The notes below the pieces were generated by a model, which searched no databases, was not told the DNA's origin, and saw nothing but the letters and a program-made list of their open reading frames with translations. From Planococcus halocryophilus (GTDB lineage: Bacteria > Bacillota > Bacilli > Bacillales_A > Planococcaceae): a stretch of DNA of 64,000 nucleotides. Position numbers and translations under genes: made by a program. Of this stretch, positions 24,533 to 31,691 are shown one piece after another (the stretch's first letter is position 1; each line of letters begins with the position of its first letter). The DNA lies in assembly GCF_001687585.2 (NCBI RefSeq), contig NZ_CP016537.2:2080001-2144000 (forward strand), in the 5' to 3' direction.

Positions 24533-25804
24533 TCACCATGCGGTGGATCCGCTGATACCCGCTCTTTTGTTTTCCATATCCGATTCTTGCGCATAACGGA
24601 TACAGTCAATAATGTGATTGTCTTTGTCTTCAAGCTTCGGCTTTGGATTTCCGTCGCGATCCGTTTGGTAGTCGATGCTTTCAAACTCTCTTGCTGCATT
24701 CGGTGTACGTGACGGATCAATGACGATGGCATCTAAGTCGTCCAGCCATTTTTCCCCATACTCCACACTGCCAGGACCCTTCTTAGCTCCCCGGATGCGC
24801 CGTATTCCATTATCGTTTTTCATTTCACTAATCGATTTTGGCTCTGAACTATCGGCAACGATTTCGACATCTGTATATCGTTTTGCTTTAATCCATTCAG
24901 CTGCTTCCCGATTTGACATTTTTACTTTGTACAGTTCATCAAGGAGGTAAAGCGTTCGTCTTTTCTTGTCATAATGCAGACGCACAAAAGCAAACGGATC
25001 TGTTGCATATCCCCAGTCAATCCCTTGCCGGATATTGTCGAACTGCTTTATTTCATCATCAGTGATTTTACGGAATTGAAGATTATCAAACGGCACTACC
25101 CCAGAACCTACAGCTTTGCCTTCATACTCCCATTCATAACGCCTTTGATTCTTATTCTTAGTGTTCTGGGCTTCGTCGATAAACTGTTTGGAAATGAACG
25201 GGTTGTCCAGGTAAGTTGAATGATGTACGAATGTATTTGCGGGCTGAAACTGCGATTCGTATTTCTTATTGACCCAAGATTGTTTGCGTTTTGGCGGGTT
25301 GTAACTGAAGAAGAACTTATAAAAAAGACCATCTGCCAATTCTCCCCGTAATAAGGAGTTGGTGATGGTCGTCACTTCTTCTTCTGTTTTAAACTCAGCC
25401 AACTCTTCAATCCAAACAAGCGCAAAAGGAAAGTTCGCTGACTTTAATCCTTTAATCCGTTCTGGTTCCTGGGCGCCTCTGAATACCATGTAATTGCCTC
25501 TAGGTATGTAAGTGATCCGCATCGGAGACTTATTGATTTTAAAAAGATACGAAACTCCTTGTTCTTCAATGGCCCACTTCATTTGTTCAAACACGGAAAG
25601 CTCCAATGTATTGTCTACCTTCCGGATGCCCACAGCATTTACAGCCATTCTCATAAGGAGTTGAATAATTGCATGTGCAATGTCCGAAGACTTTCCAGAA
25701 CCACGTCCACCTTTACAGACGATGTTTAGTATCTCTTTTGCTAATGACGCTCTCCAAACCGGATGAAAATGTTGCGGAATGAATTCCGATAGTTTACGTT
25801 GCAT
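24533..25804 (-). CDS. terminase large subunit
   Basis: About 423 residues from ATG 25804; two upstream starts (TTG 25831, ATG 25825) overlap the small subunit more. Packaging ATPase-nuclease: Walker A KGGRGSGKSS near 31-40, Walker B ALVWIEELAEF near 127-137, and a C-terminal RNase H-like nuclease with acidic residues in GIDWGYATDPFAF, EIVADSSEPKS and DKDNHIIDCIRYA. This is the PBSX/Terminase_3 type. With the small subunit it docks on the portal and cuts concatemeric DNA. Confidence 0.92.
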   Translation of the reverse strand: MQRKLSEFIPQHFHPVWRASLAKEILNIVCKGGRGSGKSSDIAHAIIQLLMRMAVNAVGIRKVDNTLELSVFEQMKWAIEEQGVSYLFKINKSPMRITYIPRGNYMVFRGAQEPERIKGLKSANFPFALVWIEELAEFKTEEEVTTITNSLLRGELADGLFYKFFFSYNPPKRKQSWVNKKYESQFQPANTFVHHSTYLDNPFISKQFIDEAQNTKNKNQRRYEWEYEGKAVGSGVVPFDNLQFRKITDDEIKQFDNIRQGIDWGYATDPFAFVRLHYDKKRRTLYLLDELYKVKMSNREAAEWIKAKRYTDVEIVADSSEPKSISEMKNDNGIRRIRGAKKGPGSVEYGEKWLDDLDAIVIDPSRTPNAAREFESIDYQTDRDGNPKPKLEDKDNHIIDCIRYAQESDMENKRAGISGSTAW

Positions 25805-26243
25805 CTTCTTCACGTCCAATGTCATCAACAAACGTCACGTTCAATTCACCCTCGTGTTTAATGGTTTCTTTGAACATGCCAAGATGCTTGCCGATTAATT
25901 CAGTGGATCTATTGGCTCCGCTGCTGTCGAATTGATATTCTCCTGATGGAACTAACTGCTGCTCTTCGTAATCCCATTGCATGACTGGTTCAGCTTGCAT
26001 TGATCTATCTGAGATATCCATTAACCTTTTTAGTACCCAATAAGCATCTAAATTTAATCGATCTGCACGTGTTTTCTTGAGTTCCTCAATACGTGCGCGG
26101 ATATTAACATTCGTTAACAATCGACTTGCTTGAGCACTTGCTGTTCGCTCACTGTAGCCTGCTCGAATCGCTGACTGAGTAGCATTCAAGTCCACTAGAT
26201 ACTCATCAATGAATCGTTGCTGTTTTTCGGTAAACTTCACCAT
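25794..26243 (-). CDS. terminase small subunit
   Basis: 149 residues. The N-terminus FTEKQQRFIDEYLVDLNATQSAIRAGYS is the Terminase_2 helix-turn-helix that recognises packaging sites; the C-terminal part is acidic and contacts the large subunit. A strong AAGGAGG site precedes the start. It is the first gene of the late operon; the pac or cos site probably lies in or near this gene. Confidence 0.92.
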   Translation of the reverse strand: MVKFTEKQQRFIDEYLVDLNATQSAIRAGYSERTASAQASRLLTNVNIRARIEELKKTRADRLNLDAYWVLKRLMDISDRSMQAEPVMQWDYEEQQLVPSGEYQFDSSGANRSTELIGKHLGMFKETIKHEGELNVTFVDDIGREEDAT

Positions 26244-26301
26244 GTATCCCTCCTTACGCGCTATTTGCTGTAGGTTTGTCGTTTTCGAACTATTTGGTAT
26301 C

Positions 26302-26310
26302 TGCTATACT
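26302..26310 (+). promoter_or_regulatory. extended -10 promoter for a plus-strand RNA
   Basis: TGCTATACT is an extended -10 element (TGnTATAMT). No good -35 is visible 17 bases upstream, which extended -10 promoters tolerate. Transcription would start near 26317, opposite to the late operon, and run into the terminator at 26464-26493. Confidence 0.5.
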
Positions 26311-26395
26311 TATAGTACTCACTTGATCTTTAATTCCGAGGTTGGATTTCCAGCCTTGGAGCCGGTGTCCTCATCGGTTAGAGAGGGTGATAGTT

Positions 26396-26476
26396 GTGAA
26401 GGTGTCGATAACTCTAGAGTTGTCGCCGGCAGTCGTTAGACTACTGTGCGCCATAGCAACGAGCTTCCTCCTGTAA
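26396..26476 (+). CDS. possible 26-residue hydrophobic peptide within the RNA
   Basis: GTG at 26396 is preceded by AGAGGG with 8 bases between them, and the frame runs 26 codons to TAA inside the loop of the terminator. The peptide is VKVSITLELSPAVVRLLCAI followed by ATSFLL, hydrophobic enough to span a membrane once. Short membrane peptides ending at a terminator recall type I toxins, but composition alone is weak evidence, and the hairpins in the same region argue equally for a non-coding RNA. Confidence 0.3.
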   Translation: MKVSITLELSPAVVRLLCAIATSFLL

Positions 26477-26493
26477 AGGGGGGAGTTTTTTTA
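26464..26493 (+). terminator. terminator of the plus-strand RNA
   Basis: An 8-bp stem (26464-26471 with 26478-26485, two G-U pairs) and a six-base loop are followed by seven T residues. It is oriented for the plus strand only. A second, weaker plus-strand hairpin (GGGGCGTT with AACG..CCCC, 26508-26551) follows and ends in TTTT. Confidence 0.85.
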
Positions 26494-26597
26494 TTACTCG
26501 TAATAAGCGGGGCGTTAGTGAGGGATTTACGTCCTCGAACGCATCCCCTCTTTTATTCTCCCCTTCACACATGACAATTCTGTACGTCTTTTGTACG

Positions 26598-26834
26598 TCA
26601 CAAGAAATTGAATGCTATATCTCGCCCAAGAGTAAAATAAGCCATTAGACCAAGCAAAGCTCCTAAATTCCATGCTTCTTTATTACCGAAAAGTCGATTT
26701 AAAATAATAGCTGGTACTAAAATCCATATAAGAATCGGTAAAAGTTCTGTGGCTAAAGCTGAAAAAACTTCAATGATATTCGGAAACAGTGTTTCATATA
26801 AATCAATATTCACGTATGATTGCGCCCCCTTCAT
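26598..26834 (-). CDS. small membrane protein, unknown function
   Basis: 78 residues with two hydrophobic segments (about 27-45 and 56-72). No family recognised. It lies between the sigma-like regulator and the terminase. It could be a late-operon regulator helper or a superinfection-exclusion type membrane protein; nothing decides it. Confidence 0.6.
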   Translation of the reverse strand: MKGAQSYVNIDLYETLFPNIIEVFSALATELLPILIWILVPAIILNRLFGNKEAWNLGALLGLMAYFTLGRDIAFNFL

Positions 26835-26875
26835 TATTTAGGATACATTTTATACGTTCCTTTGACCCAAGAGTT

Positions 26876-27364
26876 TCATCCTACTTTGATTTTTATTTTC
26901 TCGCGCGCTCTTTCGATGTATTGTTGTACTGTCCTTCTTTTTAAACCCACTTCATCTGCAATTTTGCCCATGCTTAAACCACTAGCTTCATGCAAAATGA
27001 AACATTGTCTTTCACGGAACGATAAAGCAGCAAAAATATCTGCAAGAATAATCTTCTCTTCAGCTGTCATATACAGTTGCTTTGGACCTTCCTCTAACTG
27101 CACGGTAATGTCAGGAATAAAGTCCATACTTGCAAAGGATTGCCGCTGATAAATGTTCCGCTTGTCTGCACCCTTATACGTCCCGGGCTGTCTCCCAATC
27201 TCCATCCAATCCATTGAGAAGGTCATGCTTTCAATCATGCTGTTGATCTGTGTAAGATCCTGTTTCTGATGGAAGTCGGTGCGATCAATCCGGTCACGAC
27301 GACGCTCCAGGTCTTTCTTGTGAATACCGTACTCGTGTAATAGCTCATCTGCCCAAACGGTCAT
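26876..27364 (-). CDS. sigma factor-like late gene regulator (Xpf/ArpU type)
   Basis: 162 residues. The C-terminal ~60 residues read as a sigma-70 region 4: LSFRERQCFILHEASGLSMGKIADEVGLKRRTVQQYIERAREKI, a full helix-turn-helix that would contact a -35-like element. The N-terminal half is a helical domain without region 2 motifs, so it is not a complete sigma factor. Such proteins (PBSX Xpf, ArpU/RinA-type) activate phage late operons and sit just before the terminase, as here. The gene has its own GGAGG site and follows a strong terminator, implying a separate promoter. Confidence 0.8.
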   Translation of the reverse strand: MTVWADELLHEYGIHKKDLERRRDRIDRTDFHQKQDLTQINSMIESMTFSMDWMEIGRQPGTYKGADKRNIYQRQSFASMDFIPDITVQLEEGPKQLYMTAEEKIILADIFAALSFRERQCFILHEASGLSMGKIADEVGLKRRTVQQYIERAREKIKIKVG

Positions 27365-27394
27365 GGATGGACCTCCTCTTGTTTTTTTGAAATA

Positions 27395-27442
27395 AAAAAA
27401 GAGGACACCAAAACAGCGATTAAGCTGTAACGGTGTCCTCCA
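27395..27442 (-). terminator. strong terminator between cargo genes and sigma-like regulator
   Basis: GAGGACACC (27432-27440 reversed) and GGTGTCCTC (27401-27409 reversed) form a 9-bp stem on the minus strand, enclosing an inner ACAGC/GCTGT hairpin, followed by seven T residues. Degenerate copies of the same structure follow the other two cargo genes. Confidence 0.9.
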
Positions 27443-27461
27443 GTTTGCTGGTGCGGACTAT

Positions 27462-28250
27462 TTAGATTAGATGATTGATTTTAAGCATTGTATTAAAAGA
27501 CCTTAAAGGTTGTTTTAATTTGTAATATTCCATTACTGACCTTGAGCTTTCCACGAGAAATATTGCAGACATATTAGTGTTCAATTTAGGATCGATATTA
27601 AAATTTCCGACCTGCACCATATTATTAGAAATTTTTAAACGCGATAATGCATTATTTGAATGAACGTCTCTAGAGAAGATTCTATATAGTATTTCATATT
27701 CATTTCTAAGGCCTTGCTTAATGCATAGTTGCTCGAAACTGCCTGTTTTTCCATCTGCGTTATACCATAATGTTTTAGCACTAGAAGTGTTTAAAAGATT
27801 CAAGTAGTCATTGGTAACTTCGGAGCGATGAGCTTCATCTGAAACAGACAAATCACCATTTTTTAAATCATCAATTGACATACCCAATGATTCTCTAAGG
27901 TCCTTGCCAACTTTGGATTCTTCAATTAATTTATCATATAACTTAAATTCGCTTAATTTAGCGGACTTAGCATATGCACTCCCTCTTTCTTTAGTGTCCT
28001 GACTCAATATATATTTTAAGTAAACATGGGCTTCAAATATAGAACGGGAAATAATATCATGAGAATCATAGCACTTGGCATCAATTAATACCTTTAAAGA
28101 ATTAATTTTTGCTATCAAATCTTCAAATAAACCGATTATGACACCATCATGTAGCTCAAATTCATTATTGTCTGCTCTACCCTGAAACTCATCGAAAACT
28201 TTATCGGAAATTTTGTTTGATTCTCTTAAAACCACATTGAACATCTTCAA
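27462..28250 (-). CDS. cargo gene A: DUF5677-like protein (possible defence or exclusion)
   Basis: 262 residues, predicted all-helical and soluble. The motif SRSIFEAHVYLKYIL (about 69-83) and a later YRIFSRDVHSN (near 193-203) recall DUF5677 proteins, helical proteins of unknown role that resemble HEPN-fold families; this link is tentative. The region is clearly more AT-rich than the structural genes, suggesting recent acquisition. The start is TTG 28250, since GGGGGAAG lies 5-6 bases before it and the two sister cargo genes share the same start context. It is the last of three cargo genes and is followed by a strong terminator. A superinfection-exclusion or abortive-infection role is inferred from context only. 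Confidence 0.6.
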   Translation of the reverse strand: MKMFNVVLRESNKISDKVFDEFQGRADNNEFELHDGVIIGLFEDLIAKINSLKVLIDAKCYDSHDIISRSIFEAHVYLKYILSQDTKERGSAYAKSAKLSEFKLYDKLIEESKVGKDLRESLGMSIDDLKNGDLSVSDEAHRSEVTNDYLNLLNTSSAKTLWYNADGKTGSFEQLCIKQGLRNEYEILYRIFSRDVHSNNALSRLKISNNMVQVGNFNIDPKLNTNMSAIFLVESSRSVMEYYKLKQPLRSFNTMLKINHLI

Positions 28251-28308
28251 AAATCTTCCCCCTCAACAGCTTGATGCAGTAATAGTGTCCACCAGTCGAA
28301 TGGCGGGA
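28251..28308 (-). repeat. cargo intergenic module, copy 2
   Basis: Minus-strand pattern TAG-TCC-C-CCA...CTGG-GGACAC..TACTGC..CTGT-GGGGGAAGATTTTTTG. It aligns with the spacers at 28846-28914 and 27410-27461 and contains an imperfect hairpin plus the ribosome site and TTG start of the next gene. Copies after all three cargo genes suggest a module duplicated with each insertion. Confidence 0.65.
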
Positions 28309-28845
28309 CTATAGAATTTTCATTTTAACTTTTTTCTTTTTAAAGATTTTTTTATCTGCTATCTCATATGACAAGAAAATTTCACTAATTCCATGTTGAT
28401 AACCCATGAGTGCCGGATTTGAACTCATTTTTGCAACAATCGATTGTAGCTGTTTAGGCGGTATATTGAAATGTGTTATTTCCTTAAAATACACTCCAAA
28501 TTTAGTTTTTTCTGGTTTTGTTGCATCTTGCAAGTCCTGTTCTTTTATATTTCCGTTAGTATGAATTTCTAACTTCACATTATGAATGGCTTTAGTGTTT
28601 TCCGAAGTATTTTCAAATAAAACCAATCCTCTGATTTCAAATGCTGTGAATCGATCGCTATTCGAATTAAATACTTCTTCTCCGGGTTCTGGACCGCTTG
28701 AAGAAGAAGTTATTCTTAGTCCTTCAGAATGTATTTTAACTGTTCCTGCATTTCTTAACATTTGACTAACAACCATTGTGGCAATAACGCCTGTTATCGC
28801 ACCGATAATGCCTTGGAATTCTTTTAAAATTTCAAACCAATTCAA
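28309..28845 (-). CDS. cargo gene B: single-pass membrane protein, unknown function
   Basis: 178 residues. One hydrophobic segment at about 12-30 (IIGAITGVIATMVVSQML), then a region predicted as beta strands (FEIRGLVLFENTSENTK..VKLEIHTNGN) and a basic C-terminus (KKIFKKKKVKMKIL). No family recognised. The start is TTG 28845 after GGGGGAAG, as in cargo genes A and C. AT-rich. A small N-anchored protein in a prophage is a plausible exclusion factor, but that is inference. Confidence 0.55.
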   Translation of the reverse strand: MNWFEILKEFQGIIGAITGVIATMVVSQMLRNAGTVKIHSEGLRITSSSSGPEPGEEVFNSNSDRFTAFEIRGLVLFENTSENTKAIHNVKLEIHTNGNIKEQDLQDATKPEKTKFGVYFKEITHFNIPPKQLQSIVAKMSSNPALMGYQHGISEIFLSYEIADKKIFKKKKVKMKIL

Positions 28846-28914
28846 AATTCTTCCCCCTAATCAAAACAGCATAATACTGTATTGATGTCCTCAATTTTGA
28901 TGGTGTGGACTATA
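28846..28914 (-). repeat. cargo intergenic module, copy 1
   Basis: Minus-strand pattern TATAGTCCACACCA...GAGGACATCAA-TACAG...CTGTT-TTGAT, then GGGGGAAGAATTTTTG. ATCAA-TACAG pairs with CTGTT-TTGAT. It is homologous to the spacers after cargo genes B and A. Confidence 0.65.
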
Positions 28915-29562
28915 TTAGATTGAAATTGCCCTTATTTGTCTAACCATAATTTTGATCTGCTCTAATCCTATACTTATATTATTGTGGTGGAGCATATTTT
29001 CATTTTCAATGTAATCGGCTTTAAAGTCTTTTTTTAACGCAGAAGATAGAAAAGGATTAAATTTTAGAATTTTACAGGTCTTTCTCAGCTTTCTAAAATA
29101 ATAATCATGATTATCATGCAGATCAACAGAGTCAATACTCAATAATTCTTCAAGTAAGACTCGAATATTATAACTAATTGCATTAAGATAGTGAAGATTT
29201 CCTGGTAATTCACTTGCTTTTTTCTCATCAAACAAAGCATCTAAAGCTCTATTGTGATCATCTAAATAAGAAATCAGTTCATCACCATGTTCGATAATTA
29301 TTTTCTGGTTTCTAATGTGTAATTCTTTAAGCTTCTCATCTTCATTACTTTTATTAATGGAAATTACTTTCAAAGCATTCTTCGCAGCAAAATTTGCTCC
29401 TAACGCGACCCCTATTATTGTAAATAAACCAGTAACAAAACTCCTTAACAGCCAATTTGGAAAAAGATTTATATCAGCATTAATCAATGCGAGCGAAAGA
29501 GAAAAAGTAATAAGAATCAACGCTCCTATTATAAAATCTTTCGCATTCGTTACTTCTTTCAA
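28915..29562 (-). CDS. cargo gene C: two-pass membrane protein with helical domain
   Basis: 215 residues. Hydrophobic segments at about 10-30 and 37-60, then a cytoplasmic helical domain (about 65-210) with coiled-coil character and a His/Tyr-rich patch (DLHDNHDYYFRKLRKTCK). No family recognised; the plan (two TM plus helical tail) resembles several phage exclusion and abortive-infection proteins, but I see no catalytic motif. TTG start at 29562 overlaps the TGA stop of the XtrA-like gene (TTGA), and the GGGGGAAG site is contained in that gene's last codons. Confidence 0.55.
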   Translation of the reverse strand: MKEVTNAKDFIIGALILITFSLSLALINADINLFPNWLLRSFVTGLFTIIGVALGANFAAKNALKVISINKSNEDEKLKELHIRNQKIIIEHGDELISYLDDHNRALDALFDEKKASELPGNLHYLNAISYNIRVLLEELLSIDSVDLHDNHDYYFRKLRKTCKILKFNPFLSSALKKDFKADYIENENMLHHNNISIGLEQIKIMVRQIRAISI

Positions 29563-29756
29563 AAATCTTCCCCCTCATCAAAATTCACACGCTTAACTTT
29601 CCCTTTGTAAGTCACAATGCTAGTTTCGGCATGTGAGGGAAGTGCAGCTATTTTCGCTTTACCCTCCGAGATGATTAACACACAATTTATGGGTAATTCC
29701 ATTATATCCAACTTTAGCTCCCCTGTCTCGGAAATTTCTACCGGTTCCATCCTCAA
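29559..29756 (-). CDS. XtrA/YqaO-like small phage protein
   Basis: 65 residues. SETGELKLDIMELPINCVLIISEGKAKIAALPSHAET followed by GKVKRVNFDEGEDF closely follows the pattern of PBSX XtrA and skin-element YqaO, small conserved proteins of unknown function near the early/late boundary of Bacillus prophages. Its last codons (DEGEDF) double as the ribosome site of cargo gene C, and that same GGGGGAAGATTTT string recurs before cargo genes A and B, hinting that the cargo was built onto this gene's 3' end. Confidence 0.65.
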   Translation of the reverse strand: MRMEPVEISETGELKLDIMELPINCVLIISEGKAKIAALPSHAETSIVTYKGKVKRVNFDEGEDF

Positions 29757-29768
29757 AATTACCCCTCC

Positions 29769-29987
29769 TCATAGCCTGTGCAAGCTTCTATCTCTTTGCT
29801 TAATCAATCCCCGTTCAGCGTGATCAAAGACGAGGAGCGCCACTTCGCTGGTCTTTCTGGACATCTTCTCGGCAATACCTCGCACACTGATGTTCTCACT
29901 CCACAATTCCCGAAACACTTCCAGTTCCTCTTCTGAAAAGATTAGGTTTAAATCGTGATCGTCTGCTTCGAAAAGAAAATAATTCAT
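29769..29987 (-). CDS. small helix-turn-helix phage protein
   Basis: 72 residues. The stretch LWSENISVRGIAEKMSRKTSEVALLVFDHAERGLI reads as a winged or simple helix-turn-helix, suggesting DNA binding. It has a GGAGGG site. Position between XtrA-like and RusA genes is as in Bacillus skin-type prophages. Its target is unknown. Confidence 0.6.
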   Translation of the reverse strand: MNYFLFEADDHDLNLIFSEEELEVFRELWSENISVRGIAEKMSRKTSEVALLVFDHAERGLIKQRDRSLHRL

Positions 29988-30005
29988 GGCGAGCCCTCCT
30001 TCGCC

Positions 30006-30425
30006 TTAATAAATAACGTTCACTTCAACCCTCGGCGTCATGCTATAAAGCTTCCGGACCATCATGCTGACCACCTGGCTATCATCCTGCCAAATAATCT
30101 TCGTGAGGCCATCCTTCACACCTTTGGCTAGATTATCAACGTCGGGTTTCGTAACCGGCAGCAACAACCCGGCTTCAATTAACGCCTGTTTGGGCTTAGT
30201 ATGATATTTCTTTGGTGTCGGCTGATAAAAGGTCAGTTCTAAGTGTATCGGCCCTGTAATAAGCTCCTTTGGTTTATATTGCGATGCTACGACCTTCACA
30301 TATTGTTTGAAGTCCCTAGACTTCGCCGGATCGTAGAGAACCGTCTTGCCGGAAAAACTCTTTCCGGCTCTCGGTCTCCCCTGGGCTACTGGATCTCCCA
30401 TGATTTCAAAGCTGATTGTCTCCAA
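30006..30425 (-). CDS. RusA-family crossover junction endodeoxyribonuclease
   Basis: About 139 residues if started at TTG 30425 (AGGGGTGA 4 bases upstream); the TTG at 30440, overlapping the previous stop as TTGA, is the alternative. RusA hallmarks: GDPVAQGRPRAG near the start, KPDVDNLAKGVKDGL and IWQDDSQV with the conserved aspartates. It dimerises and resolves Holliday junctions during phage recombination and replication. Lies in the early operon next to MazG-like and SSB genes. Confidence 0.88.
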   Translation of the reverse strand: METISFEIMGDPVAQGRPRAGKSFSGKTVLYDPAKSRDFKQYVKVVASQYKPKELITGPIHLELTFYQPTPKKYHTKPKQALIEAGLLLPVTKPDVDNLAKGVKDGLTKIIWQDDSQVVSMMVRKLYSMTPRVEVNVIY

Positions 30426-30436
30426 TGACTCACCCC

Positions 30437-30568
30437 TCAATCCAATTTCATAACCCGGTCATATTCAGCAATGAGGTCGCGTGTTTCCATCCCCTCAAAA
30501 TAGCTTTCGCTTTTGCCTGTTCTGAAGGCCAATGTAATAATCATGCCTTCGCGATCTTCTGGTTTCAT
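30437..30568 (-). CDS. BH0509-like small protein
   Basis: 43 residues from ATG 30568. The pattern MKPEDREGMIITLAFRTGKS followed by YFEGMETRDLIAEYDRV resembles the BH0509 family, ~45-residue helical proteins of unknown function in Bacillales phages (start with xxREExxxMI, later YsxxxLxxMxxxELxxEYDR). Its TGA overlaps a TTG start for RusA. It is short enough to be missed by ORF callers. Confidence 0.6.
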   Translation of the reverse strand: MKPEDREGMIITLAFRTGKSESYFEGMETRDLIAEYDRVMKLD

Positions 30569-30585
30569 TGCGCCTGCTCCCTCGC

Positions 30586-30915
30586 TTATAAAATATTTCT
30601 TTTTCTTTTTTCTTCTAACACCTGTTCGGCAATCGCAGAAGCCACTGCAGCCACATGAATCAACTCTTCATACAGATTGTCAGCATCCGTATCCTTGCCC
30701 CAACCTTTTGCTTGCTGCATGGCTTCCGCGACTTCTCCCACTTCCTCAGTGAGAATCATCAGCCAGTCACCATGCGCGTGTCTCTGCCATCCCCACTTAT
30801 TGTTCTGTCTTCCTCTTTCAACTAAGACGTCATATTGAACAGTTGCTACAAGTTTCTGTTTTTCCATATCAGAGAACACTTCAGCGGGCAGAGTGGATTT
30901 TTTATCTTTCGTCAT
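30586..30915 (-). CDS. MazG-like nucleotide pyrophosphohydrolase
   Basis: 109 residues. The helical MazG-like core is visible: ERGRQNNKWGWQRH..GDWLMILTEEVGEVAEAMQQ with the EExxE metal-binding motif, and LYEELIHVAAVASAIAEQV as the second helix pair. Such phage enzymes hydrolyse (d)NTPs to NMPs and PPi, adjusting nucleotide pools or ppGpp-like signals. The second motif has ELIHV where E-x-x-D is usual, a conservative change seen in this phage subfamily. It overlaps the upstream gene by 4 bases. Confidence 0.75.
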   Translation of the reverse strand: MTKDKKSTLPAEVFSDMEKQKLVATVQYDVLVERGRQNNKWGWQRHAHGDWLMILTEEVGEVAEAMQQAKGWGKDTDADNLYEELIHVAAVASAIAEQVLEEKRKRNIL

Positions 30916-31151
30916 CCTGGAACACCCTCTTTCTTCTGAATCCTTTTCAATGCAACTCGCAAGCTATGAGTGTGCTCCTGGTAGTACTTGGCTTTTTCAC
31001 GTTGCTTGAGGTACTTGTATTGAATTTCATCACGATCCCGGCAATGTTTCAATAGTGCCTTCAGTGCATGGGTGGGAACTGCTACAGATAAACTATCTGG
31101 TCTTTCGGCAATCATTTCCTCAACAAGCCGCAAGCGTTCTTCCATACGCAT
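30912..31151 (-). CDS. hypothetical early phage protein
   Basis: 79 residues, helical, highly charged. Contains ALKALLKHCRDRDEIQYKYLKQREKAKYYQ, a coiled-coil-like region. No family recognised. Stop and start overlap with the MazG-like gene indicate one operon. Confidence 0.55.
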   Translation of the reverse strand: MRMEERLRLVEEMIAERPDSLSVAVPTHALKALLKHCRDRDEIQYKYLKQREKAKYYQEHTHSLRVALKRIQKKEGVPG

Positions 31152-31171
31152 AACTTGAACCCCCTTTTGAT

Positions 31172-31300
31172 TTATCCTTTGCGCACAGCTTCAGAAGCCT
31201 GTACGCTTTCCTCTTTCAGAAATATACGATAACTATTTAGAAACAGCACTGGAACACAAATCCAGAAACTTATCACTGCAGCAATTAAGAGATTTAGCAT
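31172..31300 (-). CDS. small membrane protein (42 aa)
   Basis: 42 residues from ATG 31300 with a strong AAAGGAGGGG ribosome site 4 bases upstream. One hydrophobic segment at about 2-24 (LNLLIAAVISFWICVPVLFL) followed by a basic-acidic tail. No family recognised. The excellent ribosome site makes it likely real although short. Confidence 0.6.
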   Translation of the reverse strand: MLNLLIAAVISFWICVPVLFLNSYRIFLKEESVQASEAVRKG

Positions 31301-31357
31301 ATTGCCCCTCCTTTATCGATTAGCTAAATGAATGAAATTTTTAAAAAAACACTTTAC

Positions 31358-31402
31358 TTTACCTTTGGAATTATCAAAGGTATACTAAAGGTATTCCAAA
31401 GG
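31358..31402 (+). promoter_or_regulatory. plus-strand promoter flanked by a 10-bp inverted repeat operator
   Basis: TTTACC (31358-31363), 17-base spacer, TATACT (31381-31386). CCTTTGGAAT at 31362-31371 is repeated inverted as ATTCCAAAGG at 31393-31402, and a CAAAGG at 31375-31380 also pairs with the first CCTTTG. The repeats straddle the -10, a layout suited to a dimeric repressor. Confidence 0.65.
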
Positions 31403-31419
31403 AAAAGAGAGTGATATTG

Positions 31420-31688
31420 ATGGCAAAAACATTTTTCCCGAAAATGTTTATAATGGTTCCTGCAAGCAATCCACACCCCCCAATACTGAATATAAGGTGT
31501 CGATTGGTGAAGAAGCATGGGGTGGTGATCAACATCCGGTTCTAAAAGTACAAATGGTTTATGAGGGAGAAATTGCTGGAAGACGTAGTCCCTCATATCC
31601 CTTTGGAAGTGATGACTTTCAAAGAGTTATGACAGCAGCAAATAAACTCTTAGCTAAAATTGACGATTCAGAAATTGAATTTATCTAA
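31420..31688 (+). CDS. plus-strand small gene with unclear start or frameshift
   Basis: The frame ending at 31688 is open from 31390 and reads as protein throughout: NIFPENVYNGSCKQSTPPNT, then EYKVSIGEEAWGGDQHPVLK and a C-terminal GSDDFQRVMTAANKLLAKI. It has no ATG; GTG 31497 is the first standard start and would cut off good sequence. The ATG at 31420, at a fair distance from the purine-rich AGGAAAAGAG, lies in another frame, from which a -1 shift near the A/T runs at 31425-31440 would enter this one. A sequence error, a mutation or a real slip are all possible. Own promoter and terminator mark it as a moron. No family is recognised. Confidence 0.5.
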
Positions 31689-31691
31689 TCA

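Larger units (their letters stand above)
26317..26493 (+). ncRNA. candidate ~175-nt structured RNA opposite the late operon
   Basis: Between an extended -10 promoter and a strong terminator the plus strand folds into several hairpins: CCGAGG...CCTTGG near 26336-26359, CCGG..CGG near 26362-26378, and the 8-bp CGATAACT-CTAG-AGTTGTCG near 26406-26425. The odd pairs are G-U on the plus strand and would be A-C on the minus strand, favouring plus-strand RNA. A 26-codon ORF (next entry) lies inside. This fills most of the 354-base gap between the terminase and the membrane protein gene. It could be a regulatory RNA or a small toxin message; no known family is recognised. Confidence 0.5.

Noticed and set aside
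24520..24732. N-terminal extension of the portal gene
   Set aside because: Overlaps the terminase gene by about 200 bases and has no ribosome site; ATG 24519 has a good one.
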